Shown here one piece after another: positions 24,926 through 32,422 of a DNA stretch of 34,832 bases. This DNA is from Spirochaetota bacterium (GTDB taxonomy: Bacteria > Spirochaetota > Brevinematia > DTOW01). Both the position numbers and the translations under genes were made by a program. The notes beneath the pieces were generated by a model. That model searched no databases, was not told where the DNA came from, and saw only the letters and a program-made list of their open reading frames with translations. The first letter of the stretch is position 1. The number at the start of each line of letters is the position of its first letter. Where the stretch lies: assembly GCA_028276145.1 (NCBI GenBank), contig JAPYWX010000003.1:1-34832 (forward strand), in the 5' to 3' direction.

Positions 24926-24972
24926 ATTGTTTTGAAAAATTCAACAGGCTAAGCCTGCCACAGGTAAACCTG
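24926..24972. repeat. CAGGC-type element with conserved lead
   Basis: Lead TTGTTTTGAAAAATTCAA, then CAGGCTAAGCCTG (24944-24956) and CAGGTAAACCTG (24961-24972). The lead and first palindrome repeat the arrangement seen at 1261-1293 and 7583-7611. The rest of the 24784-25116 spacer holds only the two terminator hairpins and no gene. Confidence 0.82.
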
Positions 24973-25071
24973 TCTCTCTTCAATCACCAGAGTAGGAATT
25001 TTCACCTGTCTTAAATGTTTAGTAAGTAAAAGCGCTTAAAGAACGAAATTTTATATTTTATAAATACAATA

Positions 25072-25092
25072 ACAGGGACGTAAAGTCCCTGT
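25072..25092 (-). terminator. Terminator-like hairpin after the 25117 gene
   Basis: ACAGGGAC/GTCCCTGT, an eight-pair stem with a five-base loop, 25 bases past the stop on the minus strand. It is followed there by TATTGTATTTATAAAATATA. Probable 3' end of the transcript. Confidence 0.6.
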
Positions 25093-25116
25093 GATAAAAA
25101 CATTAGCAATAGAAAA

Positions 25117-25827
25117 CTACAAAGATGAGAGTAGTTTCTTAAGAATCCTCATCTCATCTTCATCGGCTATAGGCTCAGAATCATTAAACGGCAAGCTAAG
25201 ACCTTTTTCTACAATTTCCTTTGCTTTCTTTTTATCACCAATATCTATAAGGAATTCAGCGTAAAACCTATAAGACATCCTATTATTATACTTTATAGCT
25301 TCCTCAAAATCTTTCTTAGCTTTATTTTTATCGCCTACACTTACAGGCCACCCCGGAGCTTTGTGGTAAACTCTACCTCTAACAGCGTAAGCAGCACCAT
25401 CTCTAAACTTAGGGTCTAAACTTATAACTTTAGTCATCTCATCAACTATGGGACCAGCTAGAAAGAGGCTATTCATTATACCTGTAGCTTCAGCCCACGA
25501 ACCATAAGCAACTCCTAAATAATAATGCCCCTCAACTCCCCCAGGATTAACCTTAGTAGCAAACAGAGCGGCATCCTTTGCCTCTTCAAATATCTTTTTC
25601 TTCTCCTCTACCACTTTAACAAAATAATTTCCGAAAAACCTGGCAACAGCAGAAAACTTCCAAGCAGAATCGTAATCTTTCTTTGAAAGATACTCTGACT
25701 TGTAATAATCATAAGCCCTTTTAGCTTCATCATAATTCGTAAGAGACCTGAATATATCTACTCCAAAACCATACCTAACAAAACAAACAAAAAGAACTGC
25801 AAAGACAAATAAGAATCTCCTTTTCAT
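25117..25827 (-). CDS. Exported TPR protein, TatT/TRAP T-component-like
   Basis: 236 residues with a signal peptide (1-22, ending VRYGFG). The mature protein is helical, with tetratricopeptide-like repeats: AALFATKVNPGGVEGHYYLG, KVISLDPKFRDGAAYAVRGR and KKDFEEAIKYNNRMSYRFYA. The order and the NPGGVEGHYYLG/AYGSWAE segment recall the periplasmic T component (TatT) of TRAP-associated systems seen in spirochaetes, but no TRAP transporter genes are here, so the role is open. The ATG at 25827 has TAAGGAGG upstream and a good promoter. It is divergent from the cyclo-ligase gene. Confidence 0.75.
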   Translation of the reverse strand: MKRRFLFVFAVLFVCFVRYGFGVDIFRSLTNYDEAKRAYDYYKSEYLSKKDYDSAWKFSAVARFFGNYFVKVVEEKKKIFEEAKDAALFATKVNPGGVEGHYYLGVAYGSWAEATGIMNSLFLAGPIVDEMTKVISLDPKFRDGAAYAVRGRVYHKAPGWPVSVGDKNKAKKDFEEAIKYNNRMSYRFYAEFLIDIGDKKKAKEIVEKGLSLPFNDSEPIADEDEMRILKKLLSSL

Positions 25828-25845
25828 AAATCCCTCCTTAAAGGT

Positions 25846-25874
25846 ATCATATTAATCAAGAAGTAGAATTTCAA
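25846..25874 (-). promoter_or_regulatory. Promoter of the exported TPR protein gene
   Basis: TTGAAA at 25874-25869, a 17-base spacer, and TATGAT at 25851-25846, with the Shine-Dalgarno TAAGGAGG following. It shares the 73-base divergent space with the start of the cyclo-ligase gene. Confidence 0.7.
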
Positions 25875-25900
25875 CAAATCACAAAATATCATTATAAAGT

Positions 25901-26458
25901 ATGAAAAAACAAATACGAACATACGCCTTGAAAAGGAGAAACATAATCCCCCCCTTGGAACAAATAGAATCTTCCTCCAAAATAATATCAAACCTCACTA
26001 AATCTGATTTATGGAAAAACACAAAAAGTGTTATGTTATACATGTCAGTAGGCTCTGAGGTGTTTACGTTACCTCTATTGTCTAAAGCAATAGAAGAAAA
26101 CAAGAAAATAATTTTACCGAAAGTAAAGGGAAGACACATAATTCCCACAGAAGTTGAGGGAAAATTTAGACTAATTAGCGGTTTTGGTGGTATACTCGAA
26201 CCAGAAGCTGAAGAAATATACACAGGCATAATTGAACTATGTATACTACCATTAGTTGCATTTGATAGCCAAGGCTACAGATTAGGATACGGTGGAGGAT
26301 ATTACGACAGATTCCTCAAAGAATACGAAAGCAAAATAAAGTTTAAAATAGGGTTGGCATACGAAAAACAGAGACTAGAAGAAATACCTACTGAAGAACA
26401 CGATGTTACTCTTGATGCCATATGTACTGAAAACGGAATAACACTATTTAGAAAGTAG
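25901..26458 (+). CDS. 5-formyltetrahydrofolate cyclo-ligase
   Basis: 185 residues. The enzyme converts 5-formyltetrahydrofolate to 5,10-methenyltetrahydrofolate using ATP, returning a stored folate form to one-carbon metabolism. The family signature GYRLGYGGGYYDRFL is intact in the C-terminal third, and the N-terminal KKQIRTYALKRR fits the substrate-binding basic helix. The ATG at 25901 has no Shine-Dalgarno and TATAAA lies two bases upstream, so initiation is unusual. Its 3' end overlaps the convergent GH57 gene by 11 bases. The gene is often called ygfA or mthfs; identification is firm. Confidence 0.92.
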   Translation: MKKQIRTYALKRRNIIPPLEQIESSSKIISNLTKSDLWKNTKSVMLYMSVGSEVFTLPLLSKAIEENKKIILPKVKGRHIIPTEVEGKFRLISGFGGILEPEAEEIYTGIIELCILPLVAFDSQGYRLGYGGGYYDRFLKEYESKIKFKIGLAYEKQRLEEIPTEEHDVTLDAICTENGITLFRK

Positions 26459-28943
26459 CTCTTCTGTACTTGTAAGTTGAAATATTAAACCTTTCGCAAA
26501 TGTCTAATAATCTCTTTATCTTCTCCAACTTCTCTTTATTTCCCTGAGCTTCCTGGATAAGCTTCGAGATACCTGTAGGTGACTCCAGAAATTCATAAAG
26601 CTTATCTTCTATTTCTCTTCTATTGTATATTTCTATTCCAGCCTGAGAAACAAAATCCATCACACTGATTATTTCTTTACACCCTGAATCTGCATTAGAC
26701 GATATCACTTCATCTACTTTCTTACTCAAAAACTCATAAAGCCCTTTCTGTAAGGACACGAGAGGAACATTTAAGTTGTTTTCTTTTGAAATCTTTATAA
26801 CCTTAAGAAGATAATGAGTATTCAAATCCTTACCCTCAAGCAATAGCTGCGACTGGTTATCCACATACTCCTTGAACAGATAAGAAATAAGTATTTTCTC
26901 TTCTTCCGGTAGTTTCACACCTAGCAAATAATAGCTCTCTATGACTTTCATATATTCTGAAATATCAAAATCTGTCCTTAGCCTCAATGACTTAAATTGC
27001 TTCTCGAAGAGTTTGTAAAGTATAGATTCTCTGACCTCATACTTGAGGTCAAGTAGCGTATATCCTCCAGAGAACCAATCATTGAAAAACCTCTTCACTT
27101 TCGTTAACTCCAACTCCTTTATAACTTTTTCAATGTAGTTTTCAATACCGTCATATAAATGTTCCTTGGTGTAAATGTATACCTCTCCAGTGCCGTAAGA
27201 TAGGAAAATGTAATATATATAATCTGCCCTTTCCAGCGTTATGTTGTTAGCCAATCTCACTATACCTCCCAAAACTTCAAAGCCATCAGAAACAAAAGAG
27301 CTACTTTTTTGCGGAATAATTGTATAAAAGTAATAGTTTTCAGGTTTCTGAATGTTTTTCTCACCTAGAAGGTACTTATACAACACATACTGAGCAACTA
27401 TCCTTTCAGGAGTAAATTTATACTTTTCTATCCAATTCTCAAATATCCACCTACCGTCATTAAACTGCCTTATATTACTCTTAGCCTTACTTAAGATATC
27501 TAGGAACTTATCTTTCACTTCAGTTCTTATATGGTCTCTGAGCAAGTAGAAAATATACGAAGCATATCTCATTACCTGTACTGTTTCAATACCAGAGATA
27601 TCAGCAAAAAACCAACCACAGCTTGTATACATAAGCATTTCATTATACAATGCTTCAAGGAACTTCAAAACTGTTTCCTTCTGTTCCTTTGTCAATTCTT
27701 GAGCTTTATGCTTGCTCAAGAACTCCTCAATATACTTTTCCCACTGATTTGGTGGCACAGAAGGACGAATAAAAACTAAATCTATGTAGTCATTTCTAGC
27801 TTTCCATATATCCTTGAGATAAGAGCCTATCGTGATTTCTGACAAAGAATACAGTTCATCTCTAAGGTAATCAAAAGCATTTCTCAAAGGTTCCCTCCAT
27901 GCTTGATTCCAGCCAGGCTGGCTACCTGTAGTACACCCACAATCTCTATACCATCTATCAACTCCATGAGCACAACTCCAAGAAGTACCTAAATTATTGT
28001 GTCCCTTCTTAAGTATAACCTCTTGAGAAGGCTTAATTATATCCAAAACATTAGCAAAGTTTGTAAAGTTAAATACTTTTTCTCGTTCATTCATCGTCAC
28101 CAAGTAAGAAAGGCACATATCGCCAAATGGTTCATGATGGCCATATACTTCACCATCAGTTGCTATTGAGACAAAAACCTTCGGACCATGCAGATGAGAA
28201 ACTTGAGACAAAATAGCAGATTTAAAAGCTTCTGCACTCCTCAGAAGATGATTAAAGCTAACAGCATGAGACAAATAACCATTGTAGAAGAAAACGGCTA
28301 TTTCACCATTCGGTTCTTTCAAAATGTATGGCTTAGAAAAATCTATGTCTCCTTTCGAAACATCAACCCAATTCTGACCAACCTTAACCTTTTCAACCTG
28401 ATGGGGTGAAAGTATTATGAATTTTACACCGTATTCTATCAAAAATTGAACAACAATATCATTAACAGCAGCCTCAGGCAACCATATACCCTCAGAAGGT
28501 CTACCAAACCTCTTTTCAAAATCTCTCAACCCCCACTCTATTTGTGTTATCTTATCTCTATCAGAGGCCAAAGGAAGTATCATATGATTATAAGCCTGTG
28601 CTATAGCATTACCATGACCATTGTTCCTATTTCTACTGTTATAATCTGCCTCAAGTATCTTCTCGTAAACTTTCTTATGATACTTTTCGAGATAGCTAAG
28701 AAGAGTAGGACCAAAGTTGAAACTTATATACTCGTAGTTATTGACAATTCTTTCAATTCTACCGAAGTCATTAAGGACCCTTGAAAAAGCCATTGACCTA
28801 TAACATTCATCAGTTATTCTCTCGTTCCAATCATGCCAAGGATAAGCAGAATCCTGTAAATCAATCTCACCAGTGTAAGGATCTTCCCTAGGTGGCTGGT
28901 AAAAATGCCCATGAATAACGAGATAAATCTCCTTGTGCTCCAT
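26448..28943 (-). CDS. GH57-family enzyme with DUF3536 region
   Basis: 831 residues. The N-terminal half is a GH57 alpha-glucan-active barrel: HGHFYQPPRE (H11, H13, Q16), GIWLPEAAVN with the nucleophile E157, and SIATDGEVYGHHEPFGD with the probable acid/base D263. The C-terminal half (about 400-831) is helical and matches the arrangement of GH57 proteins that carry DUF3536. Enzymes of this branch have not been given a well-defined substrate; an alpha-glucan such as glycogen is likely. It has no signal peptide, so it acts in the cytoplasm. The start at 28943 follows TTTGGAGG. The promoter contains a palindrome (28980-28998). A cytoplasmic GH57 and GH13 together fit intracellular glycogen handling. 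Confidence 0.88.
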   Translation of the reverse strand: MEHKEIYLVIHGHFYQPPREDPYTGEIDLQDSAYPWHDWNERITDECYRSMAFSRVLNDFGRIERIVNNYEYISFNFGPTLLSYLEKYHKKVYEKILEADYNSRNRNNGHGNAIAQAYNHMILPLASDRDKITQIEWGLRDFEKRFGRPSEGIWLPEAAVNDIVVQFLIEYGVKFIILSPHQVEKVKVGQNWVDVSKGDIDFSKPYILKEPNGEIAVFFYNGYLSHAVSFNHLLRSAEAFKSAILSQVSHLHGPKVFVSIATDGEVYGHHEPFGDMCLSYLVTMNEREKVFNFTNFANVLDIIKPSQEVILKKGHNNLGTSWSCAHGVDRWYRDCGCTTGSQPGWNQAWREPLRNAFDYLRDELYSLSEITIGSYLKDIWKARNDYIDLVFIRPSVPPNQWEKYIEEFLSKHKAQELTKEQKETVLKFLEALYNEMLMYTSCGWFFADISGIETVQVMRYASYIFYLLRDHIRTEVKDKFLDILSKAKSNIRQFNDGRWIFENWIEKYKFTPERIVAQYVLYKYLLGEKNIQKPENYYFYTIIPQKSSSFVSDGFEVLGGIVRLANNITLERADYIYYIFLSYGTGEVYIYTKEHLYDGIENYIEKVIKELELTKVKRFFNDWFSGGYTLLDLKYEVRESILYKLFEKQFKSLRLRTDFDISEYMKVIESYYLLGVKLPEEEKILISYLFKEYVDNQSQLLLEGKDLNTHYLLKVIKISKENNLNVPLVSLQKGLYEFLSKKVDEVISSNADSGCKEIISVMDFVSQAGIEIYNRREIEDKLYEFLESPTGISKLIQEAQGNKEKLEKIKRLLDICERFNISTYKYRRATF

Positions 28944-28969
28944 AATTTAACCTCCAAAGAGTATAGACT

Positions 28970-29002
28970 ATTATAATCACATATTCAACAAGAATATGTC
29001 AA
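28970..29002 (-). promoter_or_regulatory. GH57 gene promoter with palindromic operator-like site
   Basis: TTGACA at 29002-28997 and TATAAT at 28975-28970, with an unusually long 21-base spacer. The spacer contains most of a 19-base inverted repeat CATATTC-AACAA-GAATATG (28980-28998). Long spacers holding a palindrome are the layout of MerR-type activated promoters, but no regulator is identified. Confidence 0.5.
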
Positions 29003-29012
29003 ATTTTTAGAT

Positions 29013-29110
29013 TGTGTTGGAAATAGGCTAGCACATTGCTATTAGATGTTTCACCTCTCTTTACCCTCAAACACCTTTCACTTACCAAAGAACACAAGTG
29101 CTATTAACAC
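29013..29110. repeat. Dispersed-element copy, 5' part
   Basis: Begins with the lead GATTGTGTTGGAAATA seen in front of CAGGC arrays. It continues with GGCTAGCACATTGCTATTAG, TTTCACCTCTCTTTACCCTC and a terminal GTGCTATTAACAC at 29098-29110. It is adjacent to the next copy, so two copies sit in direct succession as at 15357-15610. Confidence 0.7.
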
Positions 29111-29116
29111 TCAAGA

Positions 29117-29209
29117 AGGTGTATTTAGCACTTTACTTTTAGTAGCCCCCAATCTATTTGATTGTTGAGAGGTTTCACCTCTCTTCATTCTTCAATGTGT
29201 AATAAGAAT
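29117..29209. repeat. Dispersed-element copy with intact central hairpin
   Basis: GTGTATTTAGCAC start, TTTTAGTAGCCCCC, CTATTTGATTGTT, hairpin GAGAGGT-TTC-ACCTCTC (about 29167-29183), then TTCATTCTTCAATG and TAATAAG. It reads directly into the 17-base-period array at 29210. It is among the best-preserved copies. There is no gene in 28944-29294. Confidence 0.82.
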
Positions 29210-29290
29210 GTGTTACTAAGCACAACGTGCTATGAAGCACGACGTACTATGAAGAACAAAGTGCTATGAAGCACAAAGTGCTATAAGCAC
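29210..29290. repeat. GTGCTATGAAGCAC tandem array, exact 17-base period
   Basis: Five units start at 29210, 29227, 29244, 29261 and 29278: two exact GTGCTATGAAGCAC, the others one to two bases off. The array ends four bases after the miaB stop codon. Confidence 0.95.
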
Positions 29291-29294
29291 ACAG

Positions 29295-30587
29295 CTATGA
29301 ATTTATTATTTCTCCTATTAGAGTACTACCGCTAAGTTCTTTAATTCTGACACTAACGAACTTACCTATCAAATTTTCTTTTGATTCTACGGCTACCATC
29401 TTATTGTACGTAGTCCTACCAATATACTGATTCTCGTATTTACCTACATCCTCTACCAGTATTTCAAAAGTTTTTCCTACATCTTTCAGGTTACTTTCGC
29501 GGCTTATTGAATGCTGAAGATTTATTAATCTCTGTATTCTCTCAGTTTTAATCTCTTCGGGCACTTGTTCTGGCATTGAAGCGGCAGGAGTTCCTTCCCT
29601 AGGGTTAAAGACAAACATGTATGAAAAATCAAACCTAACTTCTTCAACAAGCTTCAATGTCATCTCAAAATCTTCTTCAGTTTCCGAAGGGAAACCAACT
29701 ATTATATCTGTTGAGATTGCAGCATCAGGCATTCTGCTCCGTATGTAATTTATCATGTCAACATAGTACTCATAAGTGTAACCTCTCTTCATAAGCTTGA
29801 GTATCCTATTAGAGCCACTCTGAACAGGCAGATGGAAATACCTACACAACTTATCCAATTCAGATATTGTATCAATCAAATCTCTCCTAAAGTTAACAGG
29901 ATGAGAAGTCAAAAACCTTATTCTTCTAAGCCCTTCTATCTTATTAACCTCTTTTAGTAGTTCTTTGAACGAAGTACCTATATCCCTACCGTAAGAATTC
30001 ACATTCTGCCCCAAAAGCAACACCTCAACAACCCCATTATCAACAAGCCTTTTTATATCGTCAATTATATCCTTCATTGGCCTACTTACTTCCCTACCTC
30101 TAGTCTTAGGAACAATACAGTAGGTACAAGCATGATTACAACCATGTATTATTGTGACAGAAGCCTTAAAAGGGTAAACATAATCAATCGTTGAAGGCAA
30201 AAACTCATACCTATCCATCCTTATATCTACAACCTGGTTTTGGCCACTCATTATTGCTTCAAGCATCTTACTTCTACTGTATGTCCCAAAAACACCACTT
30301 ATATGCTGAGCCTCCTTCAATAGCCTCTCTCCCCAGTTCTGAGCCATACACCCAGTAACAAAAATCCTAAGATTCGGCTTTTTCTTCTTTAGCCCTTTGA
30401 GATAACCAAGCCTACCAAATACCCTTTCCTCAGCCGTATTCCTAACACTACAAGTGTTTATGATTATAACATCAGCATCTTCCTCGTTATCTGTGTAATT
30501 AAGCCCAGAAGACTGTAACAAAGTCCTAAGCTCAAAAGAATCAGACATATTCATCTGACATCCATAAGTCTCTATGAAAAATTTCAT
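29295..30587 (-). CDS. miaB: tRNA-2-methylthio-N6-dimethylallyladenosine synthase
   Basis: 430 residues. MiaB adds a methylthio group to A37 of tRNAs that read UNN codons, using two 4Fe-4S clusters and S-adenosylmethionine. The N-terminal cluster ligands are C10 (TYGCQMN), C46 (NTCSVR) and C80 (VTGCMAQ); the radical-SAM motif is C150-x3-C154-x2-C157 (GCNHACTYC). The C-terminal TRAM domain covers about 370-430. The family signature NTCSVRNTAEERVFGRLG favours MiaB over MtaB or RimO. The start at 30587 has GAAGGT upstream. The tRNA-Leu(UAA) and tRNA-Trp(CCA) downstream in the window read UNN codons and are plausible substrates. A palindrome array begins four bases after the stop. Confidence 0.94.
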   Translation of the reverse strand: MKFFIETYGCQMNMSDSFELRTLLQSSGLNYTDNEEDADVIIINTCSVRNTAEERVFGRLGYLKGLKKKKPNLRIFVTGCMAQNWGERLLKEAQHISGVFGTYSRSKMLEAIMSGQNQVVDIRMDRYEFLPSTIDYVYPFKASVTIIHGCNHACTYCIVPKTRGREVSRPMKDIIDDIKRLVDNGVVEVLLLGQNVNSYGRDIGTSFKELLKEVNKIEGLRRIRFLTSHPVNFRRDLIDTISELDKLCRYFHLPVQSGSNRILKLMKRGYTYEYYVDMINYIRSRMPDAAISTDIIVGFPSETEEDFEMTLKLVEEVRFDFSYMFVFNPREGTPAASMPEQVPEEIKTERIQRLINLQHSISRESNLKDVGKTFEILVEDVGKYENQYIGRTTYNKMVAVESKENLIGKFVSVRIKELSGSTLIGEIINS

Positions 30588-30659
30588 ACCTTCACCAGAA
30601 ACATTATAAAAATACTATATAAATTGTAGAGATTTTTCTAATAATAAATCAAATTAGCA

Positions 30660-30745
30660 ACAGGCTAGACCTATTACTTACAGGTTAAACCCAGCTTCTA
30701 TAAAAAAGAATTTCATATTCATCGCAGAGAGGCGTAGCCTCTCTG
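30660..30745. repeat. Weak CAGGC remnant and AGAGAGGC hairpin
   Basis: CAGGCTAGACCTA and CAGGTTAAACCCA are decayed palindromes at about 30661-30692. CAGAGAGGC-GTA-GCCTCTCTG (30725-30745) is a perfect nine-pair hairpin followed by TACTCTTATAAAAATAA, the same tail as at 7750. It lies 29 bases beyond the 30774 gene stop. Confidence 0.75.
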
Positions 30746-30773
30746 TACTCTTATAAAAATAATTTAATAATCC

Positions 30774-31328
30774 TCACTCAAACTCAACTTCTTCGGAAGG
30801 TACTAACTTAACATATCTATTCTTACCGAAGTAGAATATAGGTGAAACTTTGTTTAAGATGGGTCTTTCGTTTTCATCAAAAACATCAGGATTTATATGA
30901 ACAGTTAGAACCTCTCCAATTATCAAATTATGATCTCCAATCTCTTCATCTTTGACAACTTTACATTCATACACAGCATAGGAGATAGGTAGAATGACAA
31001 TTCCATCGTTTTTACCTTCTTGCACAGGAATATTAAACTTAGAGATTTTGTCTACTTCCCTGCCAGAAACAGAACCTATGTTATCAACCAATTTTAGGTA
31101 ATCCCAGCTCAAAAAATTAGCAGAGAATTTCTGAGATTTTTTTATTAGCTCGTAGGTGTATCTTTTCTTAGCTATCATTACAGCAAAATACCTAGGATTT
31201 GAAGAAACGCCAGAATTCCAAGCAACTGGCATTAAGTTGATTTTATTCTCAAACTTCGTAGCTACGACAGTAACAATATTAGGGTAAAAATGGTAAAATT
31301 TATTACTCTTACTTTCAACTAGCTGCAT
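30774..31328 (-). CDS. Flavin reductase-like (FMN-binding split-barrel) protein
   Basis: 184 residues with the flavin-reductase-like split-barrel: PNIVTVVATKFENKINLMPVAW at the N-terminus, RYFAVMIAKKRYTYELIKKS, and a dimer-interface segment SVSGREVDKISKF. Such proteins bind FMN and reduce it with NAD(P)H, or serve as small flavodoxin-like electron carriers in anaerobes; which applies is not shown. It starts two bases after the nusG stop, so it belongs to the secE-nusG transcript. This is unusual: the ribosomal protein L11 gene normally follows nusG. Confidence 0.85.
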   Translation of the reverse strand: MQLVESKSNKFYHFYPNIVTVVATKFENKINLMPVAWNSGVSSNPRYFAVMIAKKRYTYELIKKSQKFSANFLSWDYLKLVDNIGSVSGREVDKISKFNIPVQEGKNDGIVILPISYAVYECKVVKDEEIGDHNLIIGEVLTVHINPDVFDENERPILNKVSPIFYFGKNRYVKLVPSEEVEFE

Positions 31329-31330
31329 AA

Positions 31331-31903
31331 CTATATTCTTTCAGCTTGGTCAAAATATATATTCACTGGTGTTTCCCTGTTAAATATTTCTACGATTACC
31401 TTTAGCTTGAACTTATCATTGTGAACCTCAGCTACTCTTCCAACAAGCCCCTTAAACGGACCATCCGTTATTCTTACTTGATCTCCAACCTCAAATGTAG
31501 ACGATAGATCCAGAAAAGCCTTACTCTTAAACTCTCCTATCCTCTCGAATATTGACCTAACTTCCTCAAATGACAATGGCTTTGGTGGCTTCCTCAAAGA
31601 CTTCGTTCCAAGGAATCCAATAACTCCTGCTATTCTTTTTATTGCCGCCATGAACCTCTCTAGAAGATGCTCATCCTGTGGTAAATCCAATTCCATCAAT
31701 ATATATCCAGGGTAAACTCTTTGTTTCTTAATAATTTTTTGATTTGTTTTTGGGTTTTTTACCTCAACATTCTCAGTAGGTATCTTTACATTTATTACTA
31801 TCTTCTTAAAATCCTCATCCGACAATATTTCCTTTTTTATCCTCTCAACAACTTTATTTTCCATTCCGGAGACAGCTTGTAGCACATACCATGCTCTACC
31901 CAT
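31331..31903 (-). CDS. nusG: Transcription termination/antitermination factor NusG
   Basis: 190 residues. NusG binds RNA polymerase and increases processivity, and links it to Rho or the ribosome. The N-terminal NGN domain begins WYVLQAVSGMENKVVERIKKEI and contains QRVYPGYILMELDL. The C-terminal KOW domain is FEVGDQVRITDGPFKGLVG with the usual V.VEIFNRETPV ending. A lysine-rich insert (NPKTNQKIIKKQR) lies between the strands of the NGN domain. It begins seven bases after secE and is preceded by TAGGTAGGTG. Confidence 0.96.
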   Translation of the reverse strand: MGRAWYVLQAVSGMENKVVERIKKEILSDEDFKKIVINVKIPTENVEVKNPKTNQKIIKKQRVYPGYILMELDLPQDEHLLERFMAAIKRIAGVIGFLGTKSLRKPPKPLSFEEVRSIFERIGEFKSKAFLDLSSTFEVGDQVRITDGPFKGLVGRVAEVHNDKFKLKVIVEIFNRETPVNIYFDQAERI

Positions 31904-31910
31904 AAAACAC

Positions 31911-32096
31911 CTACCTAAGAAGCAGTCCTATCAAAGTAGAAGCTATAAAATCGACTAATCCTAGAATTAGCGATAAGATTAATATAAAAACAATAGTAAC
32001 TGTAGATGAGGCAACAACCTCTTCCTTGGAAGGCCAAGAGACCTTCCTCATTTCATCTATTACACCTTTAAAAAAATCAATAAGTCTTCTAAACAT
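31911..32096 (-). CDS. secE: Preprotein translocase subunit SecE
   Basis: 61 residues: an amphipathic N-terminal helix with FFKGVIDEMRKVSWPSKEEV, the signature of the single-helix type SecE, followed by one membrane helix at about 33-58. SecE clamps SecY in the export channel. I set the start at the ATG at 32096, because GAAGGAT lies upstream and an extension to 32135 would run into the tRNA-Trp gene. The 3' end of tRNA-Trp is only 12 bases before the ATG, so processing of the tRNA would leave secE a leader just long enough for its ribosome-binding site. Confidence 0.95.
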   Translation of the reverse strand: MFRRLIDFFKGVIDEMRKVSWPSKEEVVASSTVTIVFILILSLILGLVDFIASTLIGLLLR

Positions 32097-32108
32097 AATC
32101 TTATCCTT

Positions 32109-32183
32109 CAGGTCTGGTGGGGCTCGAACCCACAACCTCCGGATTTGGAGTCCGGCGCTCTAGCCAGTTAGAGCTACAGACCT
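32109..32183 (-). tRNA. tRNA-Trp (anticodon CCA)
   Basis: A 75-base cloverleaf: acceptor AGGTCTG/CAGACCT with discriminator G, anticodon stem CCGGA/TCCGG with loop CTCCAAA (anticodon CCA), and T arm GTGGG-TTCGAGC-CCCAC. CCA is not encoded. tRNA-Trp before secE is a widespread bacterial order. Confidence 0.97.
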
Positions 32184-32189
32184 AAGTAA

Positions 32190-32272
32190 TGGGGATGGAG
32201 GGACTCGAACCCTCACGGGTTTTCACCCAGGGGATTTTAAGTCCCCCGCGTCTGCCATTCCGCCACATCCCC
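32190..32272 (-). tRNA. tRNA-Leu (anticodon TAA)
   Basis: An 83-base tRNA with a long variable arm (TGGGTGAAAACCCG). Acceptor GGGGATG/CATCCCC with discriminator A; anticodon stem GGGGA/TCCCC with loop CTTAAAA (anticodon TAA). It is six bases upstream of tRNA-Trp, so it heads the transcript tRNA-Leu, tRNA-Trp, secE, nusG, flavin reductase. Confidence 0.97.
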
Positions 32273-32281
32273 ATCAAAAAA

Positions 32282-32311
32282 ATTATACAAAACAACGAAA
32301 AATAATTTCAA
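32282..32311 (-). promoter_or_regulatory. Promoter of the tRNA-Leu/secE/nusG transcript
   Basis: TTGAAA at 32311-32306, an 18-base spacer, and a perfect TATAAT at 32287-32282, nine bases before the tRNA-Leu 5' end. It has the same geometry as the tsf promoter. Confidence 0.8.
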
Positions 32312-32338
32312 ATTGTACAGATTGTATTGAAAAACTAT

Positions 32339-32357
32339 AGAGAGGCTCCGCCTCTCT
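32339..32357. terminator. AGAGAGGC hairpin between pyrC and tRNA-Leu
   Basis: AGAGAGGC/GCCTCTCT, an eight-pair stem with a three-base loop, 65 bases past the pyrC stop. On the minus strand it is followed by ATAGTTTTTC, so it could end the pyrC transcript. It carries the GATTGTATTGAAAAAC lead seen in front of other repeats. Confidence 0.6.
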
Positions 32358-32422
32358 GGAATAAAAAGCTAAAAATCAAATTATTTACTCAAATACATTC
32401 ATGAAAAACCGATCTCTTCAAC

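Noticed and set aside
28188-28784. Two plus-strand frames of 73 and 112 codons
   Set aside because: Both are antisense to the well-supported GH57 gene and have no ribosome-binding site or motif.
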